Part shown: positions 44,966-53,718 of the stretch, in pieces
Position numbering within the stretch: the stretch's first letter is position 1
How the letters are laid out: each line of letters opens with the position of its first letter
From: CAIQQQ01 sp037445025
Lineage (GTDB): Bacteria; Pseudomonadota; Alphaproteobacteria; Acetobacterales; Acetobacteraceae
Direction: 5' to 3'
DNA length: 64,000 bases
Assembly (NCBI GenBank): GCA_037445025.1
Contig: JBBILI010000012.1
Coordinates: forward strand, 73,801 to 137,800
The notes under the pieces: model-generated
Seen by the model: the letters and a program-made list of their open reading frames with translations, nothing else
Told to the model about the DNA's origin: nothing
The model's database searches: none
Translations under genes and position numbers: made by a program

Positions 44966-45677
44966 GCATCGCGGCGTTGCCGAGCAGCAGCAATGGGGCC
45001 ACGCGCGTCATCCATCCGGACCACAGCCGGCGTGCCTGGTGGCCGGCGGCGCCGACCACGACCAGCATGGGCACGGTGCCGAGACCGAAGGCTGCCATCG
45101 CCAACGCGCCGCCGAGCGGACCGCCGGTGGACGCGGCCACCGCGACCGCGGCGTAAAGGAACGCGCAGGGCAGACCGCCCAGGGCGAGGCCCAGCAGCAA
45201 GGCGCCGCGCGGGCTCGTGACATCGAGGCTCTGCAACCGGAAGCGGAGGAAGCCCAGAGCGTTGAGCGGTCCCGGCAGATGCGCGAATCGGTGAGGGGCG
45301 AGTCTTGCCAGGGCCTGGGCCGCCAGCAGGGCCGCGCCGCCGAGCAGCAGCCAGGCCAGCACCGGCTGCAGGGCGTGCTGCGTGGCCAGGCCGAGTGTTG
45401 CGGCGGCGGCGCCGATCAGCGCGTAGGTGATGATCCGTCCGGCGTGATAGGGCAGCAGCAGCGCCTCGCGCAGCCGCGCCTGTTCGCACAGCCGCTCAGC
45501 CGGCAGGCGCTGCAGCCTCGCCCCCATCTGCGCCAGCACGAACGGTCCGCACATCGCCGCGCAATGCGCGGCACTGCCGGTGAGGCCGGCCAGGAACAGG
45601 GCGCCCAGCACGAGCGCGCCCGAACCGGCGCCGTCGGGACTGCAAAGGGCGGCGAGGGCTGCGAAATGATCGTGCAT
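44931..45677 (-). CDS. Sulfite exporter TauE/SafE-like (UreH-type) membrane protein
   Basis: A 248-residue polytopic protein of the UreH/SafE-like group found next to cbb3 oxidase genes. The N-terminal helix carries TGSAAHCAAMCGPFVLAQMG; its HC..MCGP motif resembles metal-handling DsbD/SafE relatives. About six membrane helices follow, with the repeat motif LGGLPCAFLYAAVAVAASTG. A role in copper supply or thiol chemistry for oxidase assembly is an inference from context. The start ATG 45677 is chosen because the longer open frame runs through an FNR box. It is divergent from the cco operon. Confidence 0.78.
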   Translation of the reverse strand: MHDHFAALAALCSPDGAGSGALVLGALFLAGLTGSAAHCAAMCGPFVLAQMGARLQRLPAERLCEQARLREALLLPYHAGRIITYALIGAAAATLGLATQHALQPVLAWLLLGGAALLAAQALARLAPHRFAHLPGPLNALGFLRFRLQSLDVTSPRGALLLGLALGGLPCAFLYAAVAVAASTGGPLGGALAMAAFGLGTVPMLVVVGAAGHQARRLWSGWMTRVAPLLLLGNAAMLTALALRHLAG

Positions 45678-45732
45678 CGTGGTCCGGTGCTTGAGGATGC
45701 GCCAAGTCTGCGCGGCACCGCGGCATGCTTCC

Positions 45733-45746
45733 TTGATGTAGATCAA
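45733..45746. promoter_or_regulatory. FNR box (SafE-like / cbb3 operon intergenic)
   Basis: TTGATGTAGATCAA matches the FNR consensus exactly. It is placed almost symmetrically, about 56 bases from both divergent start codons (45677 and 45803). A single box here could activate both the SafE-like gene and the cbb3 operon under low oxygen. Confidence 0.9.
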
Positions 45747-45802
45747 TGCGCCACGCCGACCGGCCCCGCATGGTCCGCCCGCAGGCCGATTCCGGCCGTT
45801 AC

Positions 45803-46042
45803 ATGGGTGAACAGGGCAAGAGCATGGAAGAGACAAGTGAATTCCTCACCGGTGGCTTCGTGGCGGTGCTCGGGCTGATCGGGCTGCTGCTGGCCTCCGG
45901 CGCGCTCGATGACGAGATGTATCTGTTCGGCTTCTCGCTGGCGGGCTTTGCCCTCGCCTTCAACGCCATGCTGATCCGCCGCCATCACAACCGGGTGGAT
46001 GCGGCGCGCGCCCTGGCCAAGGCCGCGGTGCGCCATGACTGA
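45803..46042 (+). CDS. Small two-helix membrane protein leading the cbb3 operon
   Basis: A 79-residue protein (MGEQGKSMEETSEFLTGGFV or shorter from ATG 45824) with two membrane helices, FVAVLGLIGLLLASGALDDE and YLFGFSLAGFALAFNAMLI, then a basic tail RRHHNRVDAARALAKA. I do not recognise a family. It is the first gene after the FNR box and overlaps ccoN by 8 bases, so it is translated with the oxidase. A role as a small oxidase-associated subunit or assembly factor is plausible from position only. Confidence 0.65.
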   Translation: MGEQGKSMEETSEFLTGGFVAVLGLIGLLLASGALDDEMYLFGFSLAGFALAFNAMLIRRHHNRVDAARALAKAAVRHD

Positions 46043-47522
46043 CGCGGCCGTGCTGGGACCGATGCCCGTCTACAACGAGGCGATCGTCCGCAAATTCACC
46101 ATCGCCACCATGTTCTGGGGGGTCCTGGCCTTTCTGGTCGGCTGCACGATCGCGGCCGAGCTGTGCTGGCCCGGCCTGAGCTTCGGGGTGTCGTTCCTTA
46201 ATTTCGGCCGGCTACGCCCGGTCCATACCTCGGCTGCGATCTTCGCCTTCGGCGGCAACGCGCTGTTCGCGACCTCGCTTTACGTGGTGCAGCGCACCTG
46301 CCGCGCGCGGCTGTGGGGCGGCGAGGCTTTGGCCGAGTTCCTGTTCTGGGGCTACAACTTCTTCATCGTGCAGGCCGCTCTGTCCTACGTGATGGGCTAC
46401 AGCCGCGGCCAGGAATATTCCGAGCCGACCTGGCACCTCACGCTGTTCCTGGTCATCGTCTGGGTCTGCTACGCCGCCGTGTTCATCGGCACGCTGGCCC
46501 GACGCGCCGAGCCGCATATCTATGTCGCCAACTGGTTCTATCTCGCGTTCATTCTCACCGTCGCCATCCTGGTGCTGGTGAACAACGCGGCGCTGCCGGT
46601 GTCGATGTATTCGTCGCGCGAATACGTGGCCTATGGCGGGGTGCAGAACGCGCTGATCCAGTGGTGGTACGGCCACAACGCGGTCGGCTTCTTCCTCACC
46701 GCGGCGTTCCTTGGGATGATGTATTACTTCATCCCCAAGCAGGCCAATCGGCCGATCTACTCGTATCGTCTGTCGATCGTGCATTTCTGGTCGCTGATCT
46801 TCATGTATATCTGGGCCGGTCCGCACCATCTGCATTACACCTCTCTGCCGGACTGGACACAGACCCTGGGCATGGCCTTCAGCATCATGCTGTGGATGCC
46901 GAGCTGGGGCGGCATGATCAACGGGCTGATGACGTTGTCCGGCGCCTGGGACAAGCTGCGCAGCGATCCAGCCTTGCGCTTCTCCGTCACCGCCGTGGGC
47001 TTCTACGGCATGAGCACCTTCGAGGGGCCGGTGATGTCGATCCGCGACGTCAACGCGCTCGCGCATTACACCGACTGGGTGATCGGCCACGTGCATTCCG
47101 GCGCGCTGGGCTGGGTCGCGTTCATCACCTTCGGGGCGATGTATTACCTGGTGCCGGTGCTGTGGCACCGCACGAAGCTTTACAGCGTCAAGCTGGTGGC
47201 GTGGCATTACTGGATCGCGACCCTCGGGATCGTGTTCTACATGACCTCGATGTGGGTGGCCGGCATCATGCAGGGGCTGATGTGGCGCGCCTATGACCAG
47301 TTCGGCTTCCTGCAGTATTCCTTCGTCGACTCTGTGGCGGCCGTGCACCCCTACTACATCATCCGTCTGCTCGGCGGGCTGATGTTCCTGGCAGGCGCCC
47401 TGATCATGGTCTTCAACCTGATCATGACCGTCAAAAGCCCCAGCACCGCGCCTGGAGCCCTTGCCGTGCCACCGCGCAATCTGCCCTCCGGCCTGACCGG
47501 CGCCGTTTTGGCGGGAGAATGA
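46035..47522 (+). CDS. ccoN: cbb3-type cytochrome c oxidase subunit I
   Basis: A 495-residue heme-copper oxidase catalytic subunit, reducing O2 at high affinity and pumping protons. Heme and CuB histidines are visible in RLRPVHTSAAIFAFGGNALF, then WWYGHNAVGFFLTAAFLGMM, the WAGPHHLHYTSLPDW pair and the HYTDWVIGHVHSGALGW segment. About 12 membrane helices are expected. The start ATG 46035 gives MTDAAVLGPMPVYNEAIVRK. It overlaps the upstream small gene by 8 bases and ccoO by 4. It is driven by the FNR box at 45733 (inference). Confidence 0.97.
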   Translation: MTDAAVLGPMPVYNEAIVRKFTIATMFWGVLAFLVGCTIAAELCWPGLSFGVSFLNFGRLRPVHTSAAIFAFGGNALFATSLYVVQRTCRARLWGGEALAEFLFWGYNFFIVQAALSYVMGYSRGQEYSEPTWHLTLFLVIVWVCYAAVFIGTLARRAEPHIYVANWFYLAFILTVAILVLVNNAALPVSMYSSREYVAYGGVQNALIQWWYGHNAVGFFLTAAFLGMMYYFIPKQANRPIYSYRLSIVHFWSLIFMYIWAGPHHLHYTSLPDWTQTLGMAFSIMLWMPSWGGMINGLMTLSGAWDKLRSDPALRFSVTAVGFYGMSTFEGPVMSIRDVNALAHYTDWVIGHVHSGALGWVAFITFGAMYYLVPVLWHRTKLYSVKLVAWHYWIATLGIVFYMTSMWVAGIMQGLMWRAYDQFGFLQYSFVDSVAAVHPYYIIRLLGGLMFLAGALIMVFNLIMTVKSPSTAPGALAVPPRNLPSGLTGAVLAGE

Positions 47523-48244
47523 CCATGAAGTTCCGTCATGACTGGATCGAGAAGAACGCGTTCCTGATGCTGATCCTGGTGGTGGTGACCATCTCGATCG
47601 GCGGGGTGGTGGAGGCGGTGCCGCTGTTCACCATCGAAACCACCGTCGAGCATGTGAAGGGTGTGCGTCCGTACAGCCCGCTCGAACTGGCGGGGCGCGG
47701 CATCTATGTCCGCGAGGGCTGCTATCTCTGCCACAGCCAGCAGATCCGCGCGCTGAAGGACGAGGTGGAGCGCTACGGCCATTACTCGCTGGCGGCCGAG
47801 AGCATGTATGACCATCCGTTCCAATGGGGCAGCAAGCGCATCGGGCCGGATCTGGCCAGGGTCGGCGGCAAGTATTCCAACGACTGGCACTACGCTCATC
47901 TGTCCAACCCGCAGGCGCTGGTGCCGGAGAGCCTGATGCCGCGCTACGCGTTTCTGGCGCAAAACGAGCTCGACTACGGCATCATCGATCGGCATCTGCG
48001 CACCAACGCCATTCTGGGGGTGCCTTACACCGCCGAGGATATCGCCCAGGCGAAGGCCGATCTGGAGACGCAGGCCAATCCGGAGGCGGATCAGACCGCG
48101 CTGCTGGCGCGCTATCCCAAGGCGGTGCCGGCCTCCGGCGGGCCGCGTGGCGTGACCGAGATGGACGCGCTGGTGGCCTATCTGCAGGTGCTCGGCACGA
48201 TGGTGAACTTCGCCGACACCACCACCGAACAGATGAAGCAATAG
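47519..48244 (+). CDS. ccoO: cbb3-type cytochrome c oxidase subunit II
   Basis: A 241-residue membrane-anchored monoheme cytochrome c. One N-terminal helix (about 14-31, AFLMLILVVVTISIGGVV) is followed by the heme site Cys68-Tyr-Leu-Cys71-His72 (REGCYLCHSQQ). The region GHYSLAAESMYDHPFQWGSK with RIGPDLARVGGKYSNDWHY is typical. It passes electrons from CcoP to CcoN. The start ATG overlaps the ccoN stop; a second Met two codons later is equally possible. Confidence 0.96.
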   Translation: MTMKFRHDWIEKNAFLMLILVVVTISIGGVVEAVPLFTIETTVEHVKGVRPYSPLELAGRGIYVREGCYLCHSQQIRALKDEVERYGHYSLAAESMYDHPFQWGSKRIGPDLARVGGKYSNDWHYAHLSNPQALVPESLMPRYAFLAQNELDYGIIDRHLRTNAILGVPYTAEDIAQAKADLETQANPEADQTALLARYPKAVPASGGPRGVTEMDALVAYLQVLGTMVNFADTTTEQMKQ

Positions 48245-48253
48245 GAGGGCGCG

Positions 48254-48400
48254 ATGATGGACCTGATCGTCTGGCTGCAGCAGCACTTCGTGGTGCCGGT
48301 GATGCTGGTGTTTCTGCTGATCGTGGTGACCGCGTACTGGCCGGGGCGGCGCGCCAGCCTGCAGCGGGATGCGTTGATACCGTTTGATGGTGAGACGTAA
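48254..48400 (+). CDS. ccoQ: cbb3 oxidase small subunit CcoQ
   Basis: A 48-residue single-helix protein: MMDLIVWLQQHFVVPVMLVF, then LLIVVTAYWPGRRASLQ and a short polar tail. The size, the single helix ending in a YWPGRR-type basic anchor, and the place between ccoO and ccoP identify CcoQ, which stabilises the oxidase complex. GGAGGGCGCG precedes ATG 48254 at nine bases from the ccoO stop. Repeat E6 begins directly after its stop codon. Confidence 0.9.
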   Translation: MMDLIVWLQQHFVVPVMLVFLLIVVTAYWPGRRASLQRDALIPFDGET

Positions 48401-48535
48401 GCAAGAGTGTTCTTTTTTGAAAAAAAGAACCAAAAAACTTTTTATCGGCTGGCGCACGCCTCCGGAGAGAGGTCCGCTCCAACGAATGAAAGTCTTTTGC
48501 TGCTTTTTTTTTAAAAAAGAAGTCCTTCCTTCCTT
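48401..48535. repeat. E6: composite double-hairpin repeat inside the ccoNOQP operon
   Basis: A 135-bp copy between ccoQ and ccoP. After GCAAGAGT comes the hairpin GTTCTTTTTTGAAAAAAAGAAC, then CAAAAAACTTTTTATCGGC, core CCTCCGGAGAGAGG (TCCGGAGAG at 48461-48469), CCAACGAATGAAAGTCTTTTG and a second A/T-rich hairpin ending GAAGTCCTTCCTTCC. It closely matches E4 over about 60 bases of core. Confidence 0.9.
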
Positions 48536-48559
48536 TGATTCAACACAGGACCCCAAACC

Positions 48560-49417
48560 GTGGCACTCAAACCGAAGCCGCCAGTCGGCACGACAGGACA
48601 TTCCTGGGACGGCCTGCAGGAACTCAACAACCCGCTGCCGAAATGGTGGCTCTACACCTGGTTCGTCTGCATCGCCGTGGCGCTGGTGCTGTTCGTGCTC
48701 TACCCCTCCATCCCCGGCATCACCGGCTACTGGCACGGCGTGCTCGGCAGCTCCACCCGCGCGAATGTGGACCGGGACGTGAAGGCGCTGGTGGCGCAGC
48801 GCGCGGTGGCGATGGACAGGATCGCCGCCACGCCGATCGCCGATGTGGCGCATGATCCGCAGCTGCTGGAGATGGCCAACACCGCCGGGCGCATCACCTT
48901 CGCCAACAACTGCCAGCCCTGCCACGGCGCGGGCGGCGGCGGGCGGCCGGGCTATCCCGCCCTGTCGGCCGGCGCCTGGCTGTGGGGCGGGACGCTTGAG
49001 GACATCGAGACCACCATCACCCATGGCATCCGCAGCGGCGATGCCGACGCGCGCACCAGCGCCATGCCGAAATTCGGCGCGGACGGGATTCTCACCGCAG
49101 CCGAGATCCAGTCGGTGGCCGATTATGTCATGACCTTCTACGGCACGCCGGTGGCGGGGGCGGACACCACCAAAGGGGCGGCGCTGTTTGCCGCCAACTG
49201 TGCCGTCTGCCACGGCGAGGCCGGGCAGGGCGGACGGGCCGTCGGGGCACCGATGCTGAAGAGCAGGGTGCATCTGTACGACGACAGCCGTGACACGGTC
49301 GTGGCCCAGGTGACCAATCCGCACATGGGGGTGATGCCGTTCTGGAACACGCGGCTTGATCCCGCGACGATCAGGAGCGTGGCCATCTACGTTCATGGTC
49401 TCGGCGGCGGCGAGTAG
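48560..49417 (+). CDS. ccoP: cbb3-type cytochrome c oxidase diheme subunit III
   Basis: A 285-residue membrane-anchored diheme cytochrome c that accepts electrons from soluble carriers. An N-terminal helix (about 33-51, WFVCIAVALVLFVLYPSIP) precedes heme sites Cys118-Gln-Pro-Cys121-His122 and Cys214-Ala-Val-Cys217-His218. Axial Met candidates are in SAMPKFG and GVMPFW. The start is GTG 48560, with ACAGGACC upstream. It is separated from ccoNOQ by repeat E6 but is required in the same complex, so read-through or a second promoter must exist. Confidence 0.95.
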   Translation: MALKPKPPVGTTGHSWDGLQELNNPLPKWWLYTWFVCIAVALVLFVLYPSIPGITGYWHGVLGSSTRANVDRDVKALVAQRAVAMDRIAATPIADVAHDPQLLEMANTAGRITFANNCQPCHGAGGGGRPGYPALSAGAWLWGGTLEDIETTITHGIRSGDADARTSAMPKFGADGILTAAEIQSVADYVMTFYGTPVAGADTTKGAALFAANCAVCHGEAGQGGRAVGAPMLKSRVHLYDDSRDTVVAQVTNPHMGVMPFWNTRLDPATIRSVAIYVHGLGGGE

Positions 49418-49427
49418 GAGGACGGTG

Positions 49428-50903
49428 ATGAGCGAGCCCGTGCTGGACGCGCCGGACGCCCCGGTGAGCTACTTCGCCGACCGTGTGCGGGTGTATCCGC
49501 GCTCCGTCCGCGGCCCGGTGCGGCGGGCGAAATGGGCGATCCTGGCGGTGTGCCTGGCCGTCTATTACCTGCTGCCCTGGCTGCGCTGGGACCGCGGGCC
49601 GGAGCAGCCGAGCCAGGCGATTCTGCTTGATCTGCAGAACGAGCGGTTCCGGTTCTTCGACCTCACCTTCTGGCCGCAGGACATCTATTTCCTGACCGGC
49701 ATTCTGATCATGGCGGCGGTGGCGTTGTTTCTGGTCACCAGCCTGTTCGGCCGGGTGTGGTGCGGCTACACCTGTCCGCAGACGGTGTGGACGGATCTGT
49801 TCATGCTGGTCGAGCGCACCATCGAGGGGGACCGCAACGAGCGCATGCGGCGCGACCAGGGCAAGGCGACGTTCGACCGCGCCTGGCGCAAGACGCTCAA
49901 GCACGCGGTGTGGCTGGGTGTGGCGTTCTGGACCGGCGGCGCCTGGATCATGTATTTTGTCGATGCGCCGACCGTGACCTGGGAATTCTGGCACGGCCAG
50001 GCCTCGACGCCGGTGTATGTGGGCGCTGGGTTGCTGACGGCGACCACCTATCTGCTGGCCGGCTGGGCGCGTGAGCAGGTGTGCACCTTCATGTGCCCAT
50101 GGCCGCGGTTTCAGGCGGCGATGCTGGACGAGCAGAGCCTGACCGTCACCTATCAGTCCTGGCGCGGCGAGCCGCGAAGGCACGGGCGGCGGGTGGTGCA
50201 GGACGGTCACGCCCTCATCGGCGGCGCGCCTGTGGGCGACTGTGTGGACTGCCACGCCTGTGTCGCGGTGTGCCCCACCGGCATCGACATCCGCGACGGC
50301 AGCCAGCTCGGCTGCATCAACTGCGGGCTGTGCGTGGATGCCTGCAACGAGGTGATGGACAAGACGCACCAGGATCGCCGGCTGATCACCTGGGACACGT
50401 TCGCCGACCAGAAGGCCAAGGCCGCCGGCGCCCAGGCGCCGATCCGGCTGCTGCGGGCGCGGACCTTCATCTACTTGGGCGCGCTGCTGGTGGGGGCCGC
50501 GGTGATGGGCACGGCGCTCGCATTGCGCAGCAACCTGGAGATGACCATCGAGCATGACCGGGCGCCGCTGTTCGTGCGCGTGCCGGACGGCGCGATTCGC
50601 AACGCCTATGCCGTGCGCATCGTCAACAAGGCCCAAGGCTCGACGGCGTTTCTGCTGTCGGCGACGGGTCTGCCCGGGCTGCAGCTGGCCCAGGGGCAGG
50701 AGGGCCAGTGGCGCGACGTCAACCTCGTGCTGCCGGTGCCGGCCGACGGGGTGGCCAATTTCCGCGTGCTGGTGTTCGGCCGGCCCGCGCCGGGGGGTGC
50801 AGCGCAGACGCCGATCACCTTCACGCTGCGCAACAGCGTCACCGGCGCCACCATCGCCTACCGTTCCATCTTCATCGCCCCGGCCGCAGGAGCGACGCCA
50901 TGA
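49428..50903 (+). CDS. ccoG: Cytochrome c oxidase accessory protein CcoG (FixG/RdxA)
   Basis: A 491-residue membrane Fe-S protein for cbb3 assembly, known to reduce copper for the oxidase in related bacteria. Several N-terminal helices carry RVWCGYTCPQTVWTDLFMLV and REQVCTFMCPWPRFQAAMLD. Two [4Fe-4S] clusters are indicated by DCVDCHACVAVCPTGIDIRD and LGCINCGLCVDACNEVMDK. A C-terminal Ig-like domain (about 385-490) follows. The start ATG 49428 has GGAGG upstream. It is 10 bases after ccoP and overlaps ccoH (ATGA). Confidence 0.95.
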   Translation: MSEPVLDAPDAPVSYFADRVRVYPRSVRGPVRRAKWAILAVCLAVYYLLPWLRWDRGPEQPSQAILLDLQNERFRFFDLTFWPQDIYFLTGILIMAAVALFLVTSLFGRVWCGYTCPQTVWTDLFMLVERTIEGDRNERMRRDQGKATFDRAWRKTLKHAVWLGVAFWTGGAWIMYFVDAPTVTWEFWHGQASTPVYVGAGLLTATTYLLAGWAREQVCTFMCPWPRFQAAMLDEQSLTVTYQSWRGEPRRHGRRVVQDGHALIGGAPVGDCVDCHACVAVCPTGIDIRDGSQLGCINCGLCVDACNEVMDKTHQDRRLITWDTFADQKAKAAGAQAPIRLLRARTFIYLGALLVGAAVMGTALALRSNLEMTIEHDRAPLFVRVPDGAIRNAYAVRIVNKAQGSTAFLLSATGLPGLQLAQGQEGQWRDVNLVLPVPADGVANFRVLVFGRPAPGGAAQTPITFTLRNSVTGATIAYRSIFIAPAAGATP

Positions 50904-51361
50904 CCCGTACCGCCTGGCGGTTCTTTCCGCACGCCATGGTCGCCTCGATCGGCATGATGGTGCTCGTCGATGGCGGTCTCGCCTTCACCGCGCTGCGCAG
51001 CTTTCCCGGGCGTGCCGCGGAGGACGTGTTCGACCACAGCAACAGCTATAACGACGTGCTCGACATCGCAGCCCAGGAGGCGTCGCTGGGCTGGACGCTG
51101 GAGGCGGGTCTGCAGGGCGGTGCGGCGATGCTGCGCCTGGCCGATCGGGCGGGCCGGCCGGTGCGGGGGGCCGCCATCCGCGGCACGGCGATGCGCCCGC
51201 TGGGCGCCAGCCACAGCGTGGTGCTGACCTTTCACGAGCAGGCGCCAGGGATCTATCTGGCCGATGTCGGGCTCACGCTGCCGGGGCAGTGGGAGCTGCG
51301 CCTGCTGGCCACGGCGGCTGCGGGCAGCGTGCACGCCACGCGGCGGGTGATCGTCAAGTGA
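50900..51361 (+). CDS. ccoH: cbb3 oxidase maturation protein CcoH (FixH)
   Basis: A 153-residue FixH-family protein with one N-terminal membrane helix (about 11-31, HAMVASIGMMVLVDGGLAFT) and a periplasmic beta-rich domain with FDHSNSYNDVLDIAAQEASL and PGQWELRLLATAAAG. It is needed for stable cbb3 assembly, contacting CcoI and CcoN in studied species. It overlaps ccoG and ccoI by four bases each, the usual ccoGHIS arrangement. Confidence 0.92.
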   Translation: MTRTAWRFFPHAMVASIGMMVLVDGGLAFTALRSFPGRAAEDVFDHSNSYNDVLDIAAQEASLGWTLEAGLQGGAAMLRLADRAGRPVRGAAIRGTAMRPLGASHSVVLTFHEQAPGIYLADVGLTLPGQWELRLLATAAAGSVHATRRVIVK

Positions 51362-53718
51362 ATCAGGCGGCCGTCCGGACCGATGGCGTCTGTGCCCATT
51401 GCGGTCTGCCGGTGCCGGAGGGCGGGCGCTTCTGCTGCCCCGGCTGCGCCGCCGCCTGCGAGACGATCGAGCGTCTGGGTCTTGGCCGCTACTACGAGCA
51501 GCGCCTGCTCGACCCGGCGGCGCGGCCGCCGCGCCCGGAGAGCGGCGAGATGGGCGATGTCGCACGCTTCGTCACCACCGACGCCGCCGGGCGGTATTCG
51601 TTGCTGCTGGCGGTCGATGGGCTGCAATGCGGCGCCTGCGTCTGGCTGATCGAGCAGGTTCTGGCCCAGGCACCGCTGCGTGAGGGACGGGTGAACATGA
51701 CCACGCGCCGGCTGCGGCTGGTGTGGGATGGGCCGCTGGATGTGGCGATGGATGCGAGCGCCCGGGTAGAGGCGCTGGGCTACCGGCTGGTGCCGTTCGA
51801 TGTCGCGCGGCTGGCCGCCAGAAGCGACGCGACCGGGCGGGGGCTGATGCGCGCCTTGGCGGTGGCGGGGTTCGCGGCCGGCAACGTGATGCTGCTGTCG
51901 ATCGGCATCTGGATCGGTGCCGGCCAGAACATGGGGCCGGGCACGCGTGACCTGCTGCACTGGGTTTCCGCCGTCATTGCCCTGCCGGCCATCGCCTATG
52001 CCGGGCAGCCGTTCTTCGCCTCCGCCTTCCAGGCGCTGCGCCGGGGCCACACCAACATGGACGTGCCGATCAGCATCGGCGTGGTGCTGGTCAGCGCGAT
52101 GAGCCTGGCCGAGACGATCCGGCACGGGCCGCACACCTATTTCGACTCCGCCGTTTCGCTGGTGTTCTTTCTGCTGATCGGCCGGGTGCTCGACCATCGC
52201 GCCCGCGCCCAGGCGCGCGCCACCGCCGAGCAGCTGCTGGCGCTGCAGGCCGGCGCGGTCACGGTCATCCGGCCGGATGGGATGACCGCGGTGATGGCGG
52301 CCGGCAGCGTGGTGCCCGGCTGGATGGTGCTGGTGGGGCGCGGCGAGCGCATCGGCGTGGATGGGGTGGTGACGCAGGGGACCGGCCTGCTCGACACCAG
52401 CCTGGTGACCGGTGAGAGCGTGCCGCAGCCTTCCGAGCCGGGCAGCGTGGTCTATGCCGGCATGATCAATCTCGGCGATGCCATCACCGTGCGGGCGACC
52501 GGCACCGGGGCCGGGACGCTGCTGGCCGATTGCGTCCGCATGATCGAGGCGGCCGAGGCGCGTCGCAGCCGGTATGTCGTGCTGGCCGACCGCATGGCGC
52601 GTCTGTATGCGCCGGTGGTGCATGGCGCCGCCCTGCTGACCTTCGGCTGCTGGATGCTGCTGGCCGGGGCGGGACTGGCGGAAAGCCTGCTGGCCGCCTG
52701 TGCGGTGCTGATCATCACCTGCCCCTGCGCGCTGGCCCTGGCCGTGCCGGCGGTGCAGATGATCGCCACCGGACGGCTGCTGAAAGCGGGCATCCTGCTG
52801 AAATCGGCCACCGCCTTGGAACGTCTGGCCGAGGTCGACACCGTGGTGTTCGACAAGACCGGCACGCTGGCCCTGCCGACCCTGGCCATGATCGAGACCG
52901 ACAGCGTGGTGCCGGCCGATCTGCGGCTGGCCGCGAGCCTGGCCGTGACCAGCCGCCACCCGCTGGCGCGGGCGCTGGTGGCGGCCTCGGGCCCGGTGCC
53001 GGTGGCGCAGGGCGTGGTGGAGGTGCCCGGGCAGGGGCTGATTCTGGCCACGCCGGAGGGTGAGGTCCGGCTGGGCAGCCGTGCCTTCGCCAAGGCGGCC
53101 TGGGCCGGCTCGACCGATGGGCCGGAGCTCTGGCTGTCGCGCCCGGGCGGCGTGCCGGTGCGGTTTCGCTTCGGCGAGCAGCTGCGCCGTGACGCGTTCG
53201 CGGTGCTGCGCGGCCTGGAAGGGCTGCGGCTCGATCTGTGCATCCTGTCCGGGGATCGCGAGGAGGCGGTGGCCAGGGTGGCGGGCGAGGTGCTGCTGCC
53301 GTGGCAGGGCGGATGCACCCCGGTGGAGAAGGTGCGCCGCATCGAGGCGCTGCGCGATTCCGGGCGGCATGTGCTGATGGTGGGAGACGGGATCAATGAC
53401 GGGCCGAGCCAGGCTTCGGCGCATGTGTCGATGTCGCCCGCGACGGCGGCGGATCTGAGCCAGACGGTGGCGGATGTGGTGTTTCAGGGCCAGGCCCTGG
53501 CCCCGGTGCTGACGGTGCTGGGTCTGGCACGGCTGACGCGGCGGCTGATGCGGCAGAACATCGCCCTGGCGATTGGCTATAATGCGGTGATGGTGCCGCT
53601 GGCCATGGCGGGCCTCGTCACGCCGTGGCTGGCGGCGGCGGCGATGTCCGCCTCGTCGTTGCTGGTGATCGCCAATTCGTTCCGCGCACGCGGGGAGGGG
53701 CAGGGCGCATGGAGCTGA
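51358..53718 (+). CDS. ccoI: Cation-translocating P-type ATPase CcoI (FixI)
   Basis: A 786-residue copper-exporting P1B ATPase that supplies Cu to CcoN. The N-terminal Cys-rich segment is CAHCGLP...FCCPGC (Cys12, 15, 26, 27, 30), followed by an HMA domain with LQCGACVWLIEQVL. Ion-site CPC is in ITCPCALALAVPAVQ, the phosphorylation loop is DKTGTLALPT, the actuator has TGES, and the hinge is GDGINDGPSQ. The start is GTG 51358 (GTGA overlap with ccoH); an open frame further upstream lies inside ccoH. It overlaps ccoS by 10 bases. Confidence 0.95.
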   Translation: MNQAAVRTDGVCAHCGLPVPEGGRFCCPGCAAACETIERLGLGRYYEQRLLDPAARPPRPESGEMGDVARFVTTDAAGRYSLLLAVDGLQCGACVWLIEQVLAQAPLREGRVNMTTRRLRLVWDGPLDVAMDASARVEALGYRLVPFDVARLAARSDATGRGLMRALAVAGFAAGNVMLLSIGIWIGAGQNMGPGTRDLLHWVSAVIALPAIAYAGQPFFASAFQALRRGHTNMDVPISIGVVLVSAMSLAETIRHGPHTYFDSAVSLVFFLLIGRVLDHRARAQARATAEQLLALQAGAVTVIRPDGMTAVMAAGSVVPGWMVLVGRGERIGVDGVVTQGTGLLDTSLVTGESVPQPSEPGSVVYAGMINLGDAITVRATGTGAGTLLADCVRMIEAAEARRSRYVVLADRMARLYAPVVHGAALLTFGCWMLLAGAGLAESLLAACAVLIITCPCALALAVPAVQMIATGRLLKAGILLKSATALERLAEVDTVVFDKTGTLALPTLAMIETDSVVPADLRLAASLAVTSRHPLARALVAASGPVPVAQGVVEVPGQGLILATPEGEVRLGSRAFAKAAWAGSTDGPELWLSRPGGVPVRFRFGEQLRRDAFAVLRGLEGLRLDLCILSGDREEAVARVAGEVLLPWQGGCTPVEKVRRIEALRDSGRHVLMVGDGINDGPSQASAHVSMSPATAADLSQTVADVVFQGQALAPVLTVLGLARLTRRLMRQNIALAIGYNAVMVPLAMAGLVTPWLAAAAMSASSLLVIANSFRARGEGQGAWS

